DNA from: Terriglobia bacterium
GTDB lineage: Bacteria; Acidobacteriota; Terriglobia; Terriglobales; Acidobacteriaceae
Assembly: GCA_020073495.1 (NCBI GenBank)
Contig: JAIQFD010000003.1
Location: forward strand, 248,001 to 312,000
Direction: 5' to 3'
Length of the DNA stretch: 64,000 nucleotides
In this document: positions 1 through 8,883 of the stretch, piece after piece
Layout of the letters: every line of letters starts with the position of its first letter
How positions within the stretch are numbered: the first letter of the stretch is position 1
Program-made: the position numbers and the translations under genes
The notes under the pieces: model-generated
What the model was told of the DNA's origin: nothing
Databases searched by the model: none
Seen by the model: the letters and a program-made list of their open reading frames with translations, nothing else

Positions 1-1
1 C

Positions 2-1015
2 CTGCTGGGTGGCGGCCCGCCTCCCGCTCCGCCGACCGCATCCTGCTCCGTTCAGCCCTCGGAGGTGTTTGCCGGTGAGCCGGTGCGCGCCACGGTCACT
101 CCCGGCGGATTCAACCCCAAGCACACAGTCGACATCAACTGGACAGCGACCGGCAACGCGAAGGTCGCGGGCAAGGAAACGGCCAGCGTCGATACCAAGG
201 GCCTGAACCCCGGCGCCTACACCCTGACGGCGAACGTTACCGACCCAAAGGACAAGAAGGCGACCGCGAGCTGCAACACCTCCTTTCGAGTGAAGGAGCG
301 TCCGAAGAACCCGCCGCAGGTTTCCTGCTCCGCGAATCCGGCGACGGTGCAGTCGGGGACGCCCTCGACCATCACCTGCTCGTGCAGCAGCCCGGACAAC
401 AGCGCCGATTACCCGGTGTCAGCCAGCATCACAAACTGGTCGGCCAGCGCGGGCAAGGCGATGGGCAGCGGCAACAGCGCGACGCTGGACACCGCGGGCG
501 CGCCTGCGGGCCCGATCTCGGTCAGCGCGACCTGCACCGACAGCCGCGGCCTGAGCAGCAATGGCACGGCCAACGTGTCGGTGGAGAACCCGCCACCACC
601 ACCGCAGGCCAGCAAGCTGAACGAGTGCACCTACACCAACAAGGCCAAGCCGGCGCGCGTGGATAACGCCTGCAAGGCCGCCTTGGACGACTACGCGCTT
701 CGCTTGCAGCGTGATGCCGATGCCAAGGGCGTCATCGTGGGCAACAAGGGCGCCAAGGAAAAGGCCAAGAACCTGCCCGGTCAGCGTGCCGCCAACGTCA
801 AGGAGTACATGGCGAAGGAGAAGGGCATCGATCCGGCACGGCTCGAGACCCGTTCCGGCAGCGCGGACTCCGCGACCACCGAACAGTGGATCGTGCCTGC
901 GGGCGCTACCTTCAATGCGCCTGGAACCCAGCCTGTGGCCGAGAAAGCGACCCCGGCGAAGCCTGCGAAGAAGGCTGCCAAGAAGCCTGCTGCGGAGGCT
1001 CCCAAGAAGCAGTAA
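2..1015 (+). CDS. PKD/Ig-like and OmpA-like surface protein (5' truncated)
   Basis: The reading frame is open to the left edge, so the N-terminus lies outside the window. The visible part has two Cys-containing Ig/PKD-type repeats (each starting near a SCS or SCSANPATV segment), a Pro-rich linker (NPPPPPQ), then a region that reads as a divergent OmpA C-terminal domain: conserved Asp/Ala helices, a GQRAANVKEYM segment and a GIDPARLETRSG segment. The tail is Lys/Ala/Pro-rich. OmpA-like domains bind peptidoglycan, so the protein probably anchors an extracytoplasmic beta-sandwich region to the cell wall. Domain names are inferred from pattern, not from a search. A strong hairpin follows the stop codon. 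Confidence 0.75.
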   Translation: MLGGGPPPAPPTASCSVQPSEVFAGEPVRATVTPGGFNPKHTVDINWTATGNAKVAGKETASVDTKGLNPGAYTLTANVTDPKDKKATASCNTSFRVKERPKNPPQVSCSANPATVQSGTPSTITCSCSSPDNSADYPVSASITNWSASAGKAMGSGNSATLDTAGAPAGPISVSATCTDSRGLSSNGTANVSVENPPPPPQASKLNECTYTNKAKPARVDNACKAALDDYALRLQRDADAKGVIVGNKGAKEKAKNLPGQRAANVKEYMAKEKGIDPARLETRSGSADSATTEQWIVPAGATFNAPGTQPVAEKATPAKPAKKAAKKPAAEAPKKQ

Positions 1016-1029
1016 GTCTTTTGTTTTGC

Positions 1030-1066
1030 GGCCGGTGGGACCTATCCCACCGGCCATTCTTCTTTC
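1030..1066 (+). terminator. Rho-independent terminator after the OmpA-like gene
   Basis: An 11-bp perfect stem (GGCCGGTGGGA / TCCCACCGGCC) with a CCTA loop is followed by a T-rich run (ATTCTTCTTTC). It starts 14 bases after the stop codon. Confidence 0.8.
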
Positions 1067-1161
1067 GGCCTTCGGTAACTTGCCGGCGAGAGCGGGCGGA
1101 GGCAAAGTTAGGCCTCGGCTCGAGGCGAAATCTCACTACTCTGGCCGGAAGGGACCTTGAT

Positions 1162-3168
1162 ATGATTCACAGGTTTCCCATGCGGTGGCGAACGCACATG
1201 GCGGTTGCAGTCCTGCTGGCGCTGGCGGTGTCCTGCGTCCAGGCGGCGAACTGGCGTGCCCTGGGTCCCGACGGGGGCGACGTCCGCAGCCTGACCTACG
1301 ACCCCCGCAACCCTGACCGGATCATCCTGGGGACCAGTTCGGGCAAGCTGTTCGTCTCCACCGACAACGGCAGGAGCTGGTCGCGATTCGCACAGCTAGG
1401 CGGCGGCGACGATCTCGTCCTCGACCACGTCGTCTTCGATTCGGCGCGTCCGGGCACGATGTACGTGGCCGCATGGAGCGTCGAGACCAGCGAGCGCGGC
1501 GAGCTGTTCCGCTCACGCGATGACGGGCGCACCTGGGAAACGATTCCGGCCATGCACGGGAAGAGCATCCGGGCCTTCGCCCTCGCCGCCGGACATCCGG
1601 AGACCATGGTCGCGGGCGCGCTCGACGGCGTGTACCGCAGTGAAGACGCGGGCCAGACCTGGCGCAAGATCACGCCCGAGCACCACGCCGAGCTGAAGAA
1701 TTTTGAATCGGTCGCGATCGATCCGGCCGATCCCAAGGTCATCTACGCCGGCACCTGGCACCTGCCGTGGAAAACCACTAACGGCGGCGCCACCTGGACC
1801 AACATCAAGAAGGGCATCATCGACGACTCCGACGTGTTCTCCATCATCATCGATCCAAACCAGCCGTCGGTCGTGTATGCCAGCGCCTGCTCGGGCATCT
1901 ACAAGAGCGAAAACGCCGGCGACCTGTTTCACAAGATCCAGGGCATCCCCTTCTCGGCGCGGCGCACACGCGTGCTCAAGCAGGACCCGAACGACCGCAA
2001 CGTGGTCTACGCGGGCACAACCGAGGGCCTTTGGAGAACCGTCGACGCGGGCAAGACCTGGAAGCGCGTGAGCTCCGCCAACGTCATCGTCAACGACGTG
2101 CTGGTGGATCCGCGGCGCTCCTCGCGCGTATTGCTGGCGACGGACCGTGGCGGCGTGCTGGCCAGCGACGACGCTGCCCAGACGTTCTCGGCGTCCAATC
2201 GCGGCTTCGTGCATCGCCAGGTCGCGGCCCTGTTGCTCGACCGCAGCGACAGCCGGACAATCTACGCCGGAGTGCTCAACGATAAGGAATTCGGCGGCGT
2301 CTTCCGGTCGCACGACGGCGGCCAGAGCTGGATGCAGTCCAGCGAAGGGCTCGAAGGGCGCGACGTCTTCGCCTTGCGGCAGGCCGAGGATGGTGCGCTG
2401 CTCGCCGGCACGAATTCGGGCGTTTTCATGTTGGACCGCGCCGCGCATAGCTGGCGGCCGGCCAGCGTCGCTATCACCGAGAAGATCGTCACGACTCCGG
2501 CGCGCAAGGGCGTCAAGGCGCGCACCACGAAGCAGACTTTGGTCACGGAGCTGCGCGCGCGCGTAGCCTCGATCGAGACCACCTCGAACAAGTGGTTCGC
2601 CGCGACTTCCGCGGGGCTGTTCAGCAGCACCGATCGCGGACAGAGCTGGTACGGCGGCCCGGTGCTGAGCAGCCAGAACTTCGTCTCCGTAGCGGTGCGC
2701 CGTAACATGGTCGCGGCCGCCACGGCGAGGAGCGTCGTGGTCTCCCTGGACAAAGGTTCCACCTGGTACGCCGCTAAGTTGCCGGCCTACGTGACGCAAG
2801 TCTCCGGCCTCGCCATCGATGGCGACTCCCACATGTGGCTGGCCGCGCGCGAAGGCGCATTCCGCAGCGACGACGGCGGCGACACCTGGGATCACGTGAT
2901 GGCGGGCTTGCCGGCCAAGCACGTGTATTCCTTCGTCTCTGACGACGACGGATCCCGGCTGCTGGCCACCGCCGCTGGGCAGTCGTTCGAAAGCCGCGAC
3001 GGCGGGCGCTCTTGGCACAGCTTCGGGGAGCTCGGATACTCGGTGCGCGCCCTGAGCTTGGGCTGGGGACGCGTGCTGGCCGCGACCGATTTCGACGGTG
3101 TCATTGCTCCGCCGGAGCCGGCGCGGGTGGTAGTCCGCGAAACCGGTGCGGGTGGCTCGAGCGAATAA
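1162..3168 (+). CDS. Secreted BNR/sortilin-type beta-propeller protein
   Basis: A 668-residue protein with a signal peptide (basic start, hydrophobic AVAVLLALAVSCVQA). The mature part carries about ten Asp-box motifs of the S/T-x-D-x-G-x-T/S-W type, for example STDNGRSW, SRDDGRTW, TTNGGATW, SHDGGQSW, SDDGGDTW and SRDGGRSW, spaced as in BNR/Vps10/YCF48-like propellers. It therefore folds as one or two beta-propellers outside the cytoplasm. Substrate or partner is unknown. The open frame extends upstream to 886 but that part overlaps the previous gene; ATG 1162 (or ATG 1180) fits the signal peptide. Confidence 0.85.
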   Translation: MIHRFPMRWRTHMAVAVLLALAVSCVQAANWRALGPDGGDVRSLTYDPRNPDRIILGTSSGKLFVSTDNGRSWSRFAQLGGGDDLVLDHVVFDSARPGTMYVAAWSVETSERGELFRSRDDGRTWETIPAMHGKSIRAFALAAGHPETMVAGALDGVYRSEDAGQTWRKITPEHHAELKNFESVAIDPADPKVIYAGTWHLPWKTTNGGATWTNIKKGIIDDSDVFSIIIDPNQPSVVYASACSGIYKSENAGDLFHKIQGIPFSARRTRVLKQDPNDRNVVYAGTTEGLWRTVDAGKTWKRVSSANVIVNDVLVDPRRSSRVLLATDRGGVLASDDAAQTFSASNRGFVHRQVAALLLDRSDSRTIYAGVLNDKEFGGVFRSHDGGQSWMQSSEGLEGRDVFALRQAEDGALLAGTNSGVFMLDRAAHSWRPASVAITEKIVTTPARKGVKARTTKQTLVTELRARVASIETTSNKWFAATSAGLFSSTDRGQSWYGGPVLSSQNFVSVAVRRNMVAAATARSVVVSLDKGSTWYAAKLPAYVTQVSGLAIDGDSHMWLAAREGAFRSDDGGDTWDHVMAGLPAKHVYSFVSDDDGSRLLATAAGQSFESRDGGRSWHSFGELGYSVRALSLGWGRVLAATDFDGVIAPPEPARVVVRETGAGGSSE

Positions 3169-3572
3169 CGAGTTCACACCGCACCACCTCCGCAACCCAG
3201 AAATTCCCCGCAGAGACTCCCGAGAGCGTCGCCGCCTAGCCACGGATGGTGGCGGGTTGCGTCCCCCGTTGTTTCTTGAGATCCCTTTTGGTCCCGAGTA
3301 CCAAGTTGGGAAGACGTAGCACGGGGATCTTTCCCGTTTGTGGAAGCGTTCCTACCCACTCTCCTTAATTCCCGTATTTGCACCATGCCGAAAACGGCAG
3401 CCCGTGTGCAGCAAGATTGTTGGTCCACACAGAACAATAGCCACGAGCTATATGGCGGACCGACGCAAGCCGGAGTCGCCGCTCCAGATTTTGCGGTCGA
3501 CGTCACTGCGCCGGGCCTCACATTCGTGGTACTAGGAGAACTGCTGTCGGACTCGTGCGGGAGGGATGCTCA
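3169..3572. other. 404-bp intergenic region, no clear feature
   Basis: Between the propeller gene and the NtrC-type regulator. Frames here are short and lack ribosome binding sites or recognisable motifs. I see no tRNA, no strong hairpin and no convincing sigma-54 (-24/-12) promoter. It most likely holds the regulator's promoter. Confidence 0.4.
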
Positions 3573-4967
3573 ATGGCCACCGTTGAGTCAATGCCGGAGA
3601 TTCAGGAAATTCGAAGCGATCTGCTGAACCTGCTGATCGTAGATGACGAGCGAACGGTGCGCGAGGGTTGCCGGGAAGCCGCACAATCGCTCGCCATGAC
3701 CACCTTCGTCGCCGAGAACATTGACCTTGCGTTCCGTGTTCTCGATGCCCAGGCCATCGATGTCGTGTTGCTCGATTTGCCCCTGGGTAGCGGTGGGTTG
3801 GAGGTGTTGCAGGAGGTGAAGCGGCGCCGCCCGGAAGCCGAGGTCATCGTCATGACCAGTCATGCGACGGTGCAGGCGGCGGTGCAGGCCATGAAGTTGG
3901 GCGCTTATGATTACGTGCCCAAGCCCTTCAACCTGGAAGAGCTCAAGCTTCTCCTGCAGCGCGTCGGCGAACACTTGCGCCTGACCACGGAGAACCGCGT
4001 GTTGCGGGAGAAAGTCAGGTCCCGCCTGGGGTTCGGGAACATCATCGGCCACGCACCGGAGATGGAGCGCCTGTACCGCATGATCGCCAAGGTGGCGCGC
4101 AGCACGCACCCGGTGCTGATCATTGGTGAGAGCGGCACGGGCAAGGAACTGGTGGCGCGCTCCATCCATAATTCAGGACCCGTCCGCGACAAGCCGTTTC
4201 TCCCGGTGGATTGCGGTTCTCTGGTGCCCACCCTGATCGAGAGCGAGCTGTTCGGGTATGTGCGCGGCGCCTTCACCGGCGCGGTACGATCCAAGGACGG
4301 GCTGCTTTCCGTGGCGGAAGGCGGGACGGTGTTCCTCGACGAAATCGCCGAGCTGCCCGTGGACCTGCAGGCGAAGCTGCTGCGTGCCCTGCAGGAGAAA
4401 GAGATCCGTCCGGTGGGCAGCACGCGGCGCATCCCCATCAACGTGCGCATCCTCGCGGCCAGCAACCGCAACCTAGAGGAGGCGGTGGAGGAAGGGAAGT
4501 TCCGCAAGGACCTGTATTTCCGCTTGAACGTGGTGGCACTCAAGCTGCCGCCATTGCGCGAGCGCAAGCAGGACATCCCCATGCTGGTGAGCTATTTCCT
4601 GGAAAAGATGGCCGGCCTGGGCGGAAAGGTGCGCACGCTCAGCGACGAGGCCCTGAAGCTGATGCTGGCCTACGACTGGCCGGGCAACGTGCGCGAACTG
4701 GAGAACGCGCTGGAGCGCGCCAGCGCGCTGAGCTCGGGACCGCTCGTCCAGGTCTGCGATCTGCCCACAGCCCTCCAGAACTGTCAGGCGCAGCCGGGGC
4801 TGCCCATCAGTTCCGGGAAGATCATCCCCATGGCTGAGCTGGAGAAGCAGGCGATCCTGAACAGCATTGCGCAGCTCAACGGTGACAAGCTGATGGCAGC
4901 GCGCCTGCTGGGCATCGGCAAGACCACGCTCTACCGCAAACTGAAGGAATACGCCTCCCGACAGTGA
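3573..4967 (+). CDS. Sigma-54-dependent response regulator (NtrC family)
   Basis: 464 residues in the order receiver, AAA+ ATPase, Fis-type HTH. The receiver has the acidic pair (VDDER), the phospho-acceptor Asp in VVLLDLPL and the conserved Lys in VPKPF. The AAA+ part has Walker A (GESGTGKE), the sigma-54-contacting GAFTGA loop, Walker B (GGTVFLDEI) and the arginine-finger region (FRKDLYFRLNV). The C-terminus (LNGDKLMAARLLGIGKTTLYRKL) is a Fis-like HTH. All motifs needed to remodel sigma-54 holoenzyme are intact. ATG 3573 is chosen because GGGAGGG lies 8 bases upstream. No partner histidine kinase is next to it, so the signal is unknown. Confidence 0.93.
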   Translation: MATVESMPEIQEIRSDLLNLLIVDDERTVREGCREAAQSLAMTTFVAENIDLAFRVLDAQAIDVVLLDLPLGSGGLEVLQEVKRRRPEAEVIVMTSHATVQAAVQAMKLGAYDYVPKPFNLEELKLLLQRVGEHLRLTTENRVLREKVRSRLGFGNIIGHAPEMERLYRMIAKVARSTHPVLIIGESGTGKELVARSIHNSGPVRDKPFLPVDCGSLVPTLIESELFGYVRGAFTGAVRSKDGLLSVAEGGTVFLDEIAELPVDLQAKLLRALQEKEIRPVGSTRRIPINVRILAASNRNLEEAVEEGKFRKDLYFRLNVVALKLPPLRERKQDIPMLVSYFLEKMAGLGGKVRTLSDEALKLMLAYDWPGNVRELENALERASALSSGPLVQVCDLPTALQNCQAQPGLPISSGKIIPMAELEKQAILNSIAQLNGDKLMAARLLGIGKTTLYRKLKEYASRQ

Positions 4968-5067
4968 ACTGGGCGGCCCGCCGGATGCCAGTCCGGGAAC
5001 GGGCCCCCAGACAACCCCTGCGTTTTCAACGGGTGTCTCTGGAAGGACGCTTGCACCGTAAGCAGGC

Positions 5068-5556
5068 ATGGTGCTCCTGGTCATGTCCTCCGGACGGAGT
5101 AAGGAGTGCGCGGAAGCCATCCGCCAGCTGACGGGCGAGGTGGTCCAAACCGTCCGCGACTTGCACGCGGCGAGCGACGAGCTGCGCCGGGCGGAATTCA
5201 CGGCCGTGGTCGTGGAGCAGCATCTGTGGGAACTGGATAGCCGGTTGGCGGACAGCTTGGTTGCGACCTGCGGTACAGCAGCACTGCTGATCGCCAATCT
5301 GGCCATCGCCGGTGCCAACCGGGTGGCGCGCGAGGTCTCCGCCGCCCTCCGGCGGCGTGAAGGCGAGCTGCGACGGGCCCGAGAAGATGCTGAATCGCGG
5401 CTGTACACCGAACTGAATGAAGCCTTGACCGGCATTCTGCTCTCATCGGAACTGGTCTTGGCAAGCCCCTCCCTGCCGGCCGGCGCCGCGACCAAGATTC
5501 GCGCTGTCTATGAGCTTGCCATGTCCATCCGCGAGTGCCTGGGGGCCAAGCGGTAA
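5068..5556 (+). CDS. Small pseudo-receiver / DHp-like protein
   Basis: 162 residues (ATG 5080 is an alternative start). I do not recognise a named family. Residues ~1-95 have receiver-like alternation of strands and helices (VLLVMSS, FTAVVVEQ, GTAALLIANLA) but no acidic phospho-site. After a charged coiled-coil stretch (RREGELRRAREDAE), the end (ELNEALTGILLSSELVL) resembles the dimerisation helix of histidine kinases, with Glu-Leu-Asn where the phospho-His would be. It lies 100 bp downstream of the NtrC-type regulator on the same strand, so a scaffold role in that pathway is possible. This is inference. Confidence 0.6.
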   Translation: MVLLVMSSGRSKECAEAIRQLTGEVVQTVRDLHAASDELRRAEFTAVVVEQHLWELDSRLADSLVATCGTAALLIANLAIAGANRVAREVSAALRRREGELRRAREDAESRLYTELNEALTGILLSSELVLASPSLPAGAATKIRAVYELAMSIRECLGAKR

Positions 5557-5643
5557 GGACTGTCCTGCACCGAATCCGCCGGCTCGGGAAGCAGCTTCCG
5601 GCCCCTGGAAGCCTTCCCACCAGGTACGACTCCTTCGCTGTGG

Positions 5644-7971
5644 CTAGAAACCGAACAGATAAGACAGTTTGAGGAAGACTTCGTTGCCGAGGTCCGCAGG
5701 ATCCAGCGGCGTGTGGCGCTGGCGGTTGTAACCGACGAACAGAGCGCTGCGCGCCGTGAAGTCGTACGCGACCAGCGAGTTCAGACTGAGGTTGTGGCCG
5801 TGGATGTCGCTGGCGTACTGCGCCAGGACGCGTGCGCGCAGTTTCGGCGTGACCTGGAAGGTCCAGCGGGAGATGAGGAATCGCCGGTCCTGGAAGTAGG
5901 TGTGGTTCCGCAGGGACTCGCGCGCGTCCACGGCAGTCAACTCCAGGCGATTATGCTCGCCGATCCGGGCGTTCACCGAAACGTCCACACGTTTCTGGTA
6001 GCCGAAGAAATTCTCGTCGAACTGCACCAGGCCGGAGGTCGTGTAGCCCACGCTCGCACTGTAAGGGCGGCTCTGGTTGGTGGACAAGATGAACTGCCAG
6101 AAGGGGGTCACATAATTCCTGGTACAAGCAAGGTTGTCCGGGCACAGCTGGTGCGTGAAGCCGGGATTGAATTGGAAAAATCGGACTCGGTCGTAGGAGT
6201 AGCGGGTCTCAAAATTCCAGAAATTCTTGAACTGGATGCGCAGGTCGGCGTCAGCGCCGGAATCCTCCAGTTCGCCGCGGGTGCCATTGGCCTCGTCGTA
6301 GTTCAGGGTGGCGAAGATCTGCCGGATCCCGTAGCGGCCGATGAAGGGCTTGTATACGACGTCCGCCTGGCCCGACCAGCGGTCCACCTCCGGCTCGAAC
6401 CCGGTGCTGCGGATGTCGAAGTTGCGGCCCAGGTACTTCCCCGTGGTCTCGAAAGTCCACAGCTCGGAGTCGTACTTGAAGTGACTGATGCCGCCCAGGT
6501 GCTGGCCGGTGAAGCCCGGGTGTGTCGCGTTCTGGTTGGCCACGAACTGCGACGCCCAGGTGATGTGCTCGCCGGAGACGATGTTCAGATCGATGCCATT
6601 GGTGGACTCGCTCTGGCTGAGCACGTTGTTGTCCGAGTCGCGCAGCACCCCGTTCTGGAGCCGCGTAGCGGAGATGAAGCCGATCGTGGATTTCTGGAAG
6701 ATGTCGCGCTGCACCCGCAGTACGCCGAATAAGGCCGCGGGCGCGAGGTCGTGGAAGCCCGATCCCGGGTCAATGAAATCCGTGCGCTGGGTGACGGCTT
6801 CCAGCGCCCCGATGGTCCACGGGCCGGTCTTGCCGGTGAGCTTGCCGCCTTCGAGGATGCGCTGCGGTTCTCCGTCGAGCAAGAGGGAACCTACGCGGCG
6901 CGTGAAGAAGATGCCCAGCGGAGTGGAAAAGTAGTTGGCGCCCTCGGTAAAGAACTTGCGTTTCTCCGGGAAAAAGATTTCGAAGCGCGAGATCTGGGAG
7001 GTGAACTCGTCGGCCTCCGTCTCGGCGAAGTCGGGGTTGACGGCGAGATTCAGGGTGAGGTTCTGGGTCAGCCCGTACCGGGCGTCCAGACCGCCGTTGC
7101 CGCTGCCGCCGGAGTACTCGGGTATCCACTCCGCTTTGCGGTACTTGGTCGAGACAAAGGGGATCAGCTCCAGATTGCGGCCCACCTTGATGTCTTCCAG
7201 GCCCGTCAGGTCGCCGGTCTTCGAGGGCCGGGCAGTGCCGTCGAAGCGCGACACCGGCGCCCACCAATCGTTCTCGTTCTTGCGCACGATGTCGCGGCCC
7301 AGGTTCAGACCCCAGATCTGCTGGGCTGCCCGCGATACGCGGATGGACTTGAAAGGAATCGCGACCTCCGCCGACCAGCCCCAGGATTCGATGGAGGTTG
7401 CGCTCTCCCAGATCCCGTCCCAGGTGGAGTCGTAGTAGGAGCTGAAGTCGCCGCTCTGCCCCGATTCTCGTGCGGTGGCGTCGTACTGGCTGTTGCGCGA
7501 GTTCAGCGAGAAAAAGTAACCGGTGCGGCGGTCGTGGAAGGTATCGATGAGTATGTTCACCGAGTCGGAGTTCGTAAAGGCGTCGTGGGCGCCGTAGCGG
7601 TGGACCATCTTCTGCGGTTCTGAGTCGTAACAGCGGAAGCCGAAGTAGATCTTCTCGTCGTCGTAGAAGATGAACGCCTCCGTCTTTTCGCTGCCGGGGG
7701 CGCCCAGGTCAGGATTGGTCTGGGTGAAATCGGTGATGGGCGTCAACTGGCTCCAGACGGGCTCGTCGAGCTTGCCGTCGATGTGGATCTTGGCTGCGAT
7801 CTTGCGCACACGGATGGTCTTGCCCTGGTTGGCAATGGTGATTTCCTGCGCCACGAGGGGCAGGCAGAGGAGAAAGAAGACTGCGCCGAGGATGGAACGG
7901 GTTCGCAGCAACGCGGAATTATAGACGTGCTGCGCTGTCGCGGGTAATGCCTGGCTTTTTTTTGGGCTCAT
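5644..7971 (-). CDS. DUF5916 outer-membrane protein with CBM9-like N-terminal domain
   Basis: 775 residues. A signal peptide (ILGAVFFLLCLPLVAQ) is followed by a CBM9-like module (KIHIDGKLDEPVWSQL ... YFGFRCYD) and then a long region typical of DUF5916, rich in alternating strands and ending in an aromatic strand (KLSYLFGF), as outer-membrane beta-barrels do. Such proteins are common in Acidobacteriota and Bacteroidota; the function is not established. The 5' end is uncertain: a TATAAT box lies inside the first 20 codons (7924-7919), and TTG 7911 would place the signal peptide right at the start. Confidence 0.82.
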   Translation of the reverse strand: MSPKKSQALPATAQHVYNSALLRTRSILGAVFFLLCLPLVAQEITIANQGKTIRVRKIAAKIHIDGKLDEPVWSQLTPITDFTQTNPDLGAPGSEKTEAFIFYDDEKIYFGFRCYDSEPQKMVHRYGAHDAFTNSDSVNILIDTFHDRRTGYFFSLNSRNSQYDATARESGQSGDFSSYYDSTWDGIWESATSIESWGWSAEVAIPFKSIRVSRAAQQIWGLNLGRDIVRKNENDWWAPVSRFDGTARPSKTGDLTGLEDIKVGRNLELIPFVSTKYRKAEWIPEYSGGSGNGGLDARYGLTQNLTLNLAVNPDFAETEADEFTSQISRFEIFFPEKRKFFTEGANYFSTPLGIFFTRRVGSLLLDGEPQRILEGGKLTGKTGPWTIGALEAVTQRTDFIDPGSGFHDLAPAALFGVLRVQRDIFQKSTIGFISATRLQNGVLRDSDNNVLSQSESTNGIDLNIVSGEHITWASQFVANQNATHPGFTGQHLGGISHFKYDSELWTFETTGKYLGRNFDIRSTGFEPEVDRWSGQADVVYKPFIGRYGIRQIFATLNYDEANGTRGELEDSGADADLRIQFKNFWNFETRYSYDRVRFFQFNPGFTHQLCPDNLACTRNYVTPFWQFILSTNQSRPYSASVGYTTSGLVQFDENFFGYQKRVDVSVNARIGEHNRLELTAVDARESLRNHTYFQDRRFLISRWTFQVTPKLRARVLAQYASDIHGHNLSLNSLVAYDFTARSALFVGYNRQRHTPLDPADLGNEVFLKLSYLFGF

Positions 7972-8070
7972 GGACCCATCGGCGGCCAGGGGCTGGCGGT
8001 CCGCGTGTTATCCTGCTCCGTGCTGTAACCGGAGCTGTTGCCCCGCAATCAGAGGATCTCGGAGGAAGGA

Positions 8071-8295
8071 ATGGCGGTCAAGATCACAGCCAAGAAGAAC
8101 GGGCCTTTCCGCGTCGAAGCGGCCGAAGGCGAAGCTATCTTGCTCGACTACGAAGGCAACCAGTACGACCTGACGGGCAAGCCGGCGTTTTCCCTCTGCC
8201 GCTGCGGTCATTCCAGCAACAAGCCGTTCTGCGACGGCACTCACGCCAAGGTGGGATTCCAGGCGGACCAGACGGCGCCCAAGAAGCCGGCGTAG
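8071..8295 (+). CDS. CDGSH iron-sulfur domain protein
   Basis: 74 residues, with a near-perfect ribosome binding site (GGAGGAAGG) immediately before the ATG. The motif CRCGHSSNKPFCDGTH matches the CDGSH signature C-x-C-x2-S-x3-P-x-C-D-G-T-H, whose three Cys and one His bind a 2Fe-2S cluster. Bacterial single-CDGSH proteins act in electron transfer or iron-sulfur handling; the precise role here is unknown. It is a single gene between oppositely oriented neighbours. Confidence 0.92.
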   Translation: MAVKITAKKNGPFRVEAAEGEAILLDYEGNQYDLTGKPAFSLCRCGHSSNKPFCDGTHAKVGFQADQTAPKKPA

Positions 8296-8325
8296 CGGGC
8301 CTCGGCGAGGATTTCCGGGCGGCAC

Positions 8326-8841
8326 TCAGGCCGAAGCTTCATTCTTCAACGCCACTTCGCGCACCTGCTCCGACGTCATGCCGTAGAGCGGCGGCACCGC
8401 CACGCCCAGCATCCCGAGATACACGTACATCTCGCCGCGGTGGTGCGCCTCGTGCTCGATCATGGAGCGCAGCATCTTCCACATGCTCATGGTCGAGCCG
8501 TCGGCGGCAAACACCTTGCGCTTCAGGTCTTCATCTTTCACCCGGGAAAAGATCTCCATGGACTCGGCGTGCATGCGCTCCATGAAGCGCAGCACGTTCT
8601 CGTATCCGTCGGCCAGCTCTTTCCCGCAGCCGGGATAGCTATTGCGCCCGCCGTTGACGCTCTCCGCGAACAGGTAGCGCTCGACCACAGCGATATGCCG
8701 CGCCAGGTCGCCGAGCGTGAACTTGCCCTCGCGATAACTCCACTCAAGTTTTTCCGGCGGGATGCACTTCACCAGGCGCATGGTTCGCTCGCGCACCCGC
8801 TCGAAGTAGTCTAAGAACGGCTGGATGGTCGTGATTTCCAT
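8326..8841 (-). CDS. DinB-family protein
   Basis: 171 residues, all helical. Metal-ligand histidines of the DinB/YfiT four-helix bundle are visible in LARHIAVVE and in EHEAHHRGEMYVYLGMLGV. Family members include thiol-transferase-like and damage-induced proteins, and the substrate cannot be read from sequence. It is one of three DinB-fold genes in this window and shares no close sequence with the other two. Confidence 0.85.
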   Translation of the reverse strand: MEITTIQPFLDYFERVRERTMRLVKCIPPEKLEWSYREGKFTLGDLARHIAVVERYLFAESVNGGRNSYPGCGKELADGYENVLRFMERMHAESMEIFSRVKDEDLKRKVFAADGSTMSMWKMLRSMIEHEAHHRGEMYVYLGMLGVAVPPLYGMTSEQVREVALKNEASA

Positions 8842-8883
8842 GGGAAGACAGGGTAGCGCGTCACCCGGGCCGACGCCAGCGAA

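Noticed and set aside
886-1161. N-terminal extension of the BNR protein
   Set aside because: It overlaps the end of the OmpA-like gene and its terminator; ATG 1162 gives a proper signal peptide.
1513-3243. 576-codon minus-strand frame opposite the BNR gene
   Set aside because: Shadow frame; the plus strand carries repeated Asp-box motifs and a signal peptide.
3338-3627. Possible small genes in the gap before the NtrC regulator
   Set aside because: No ribosome binding site, no motif, and overlap with the regulator start.
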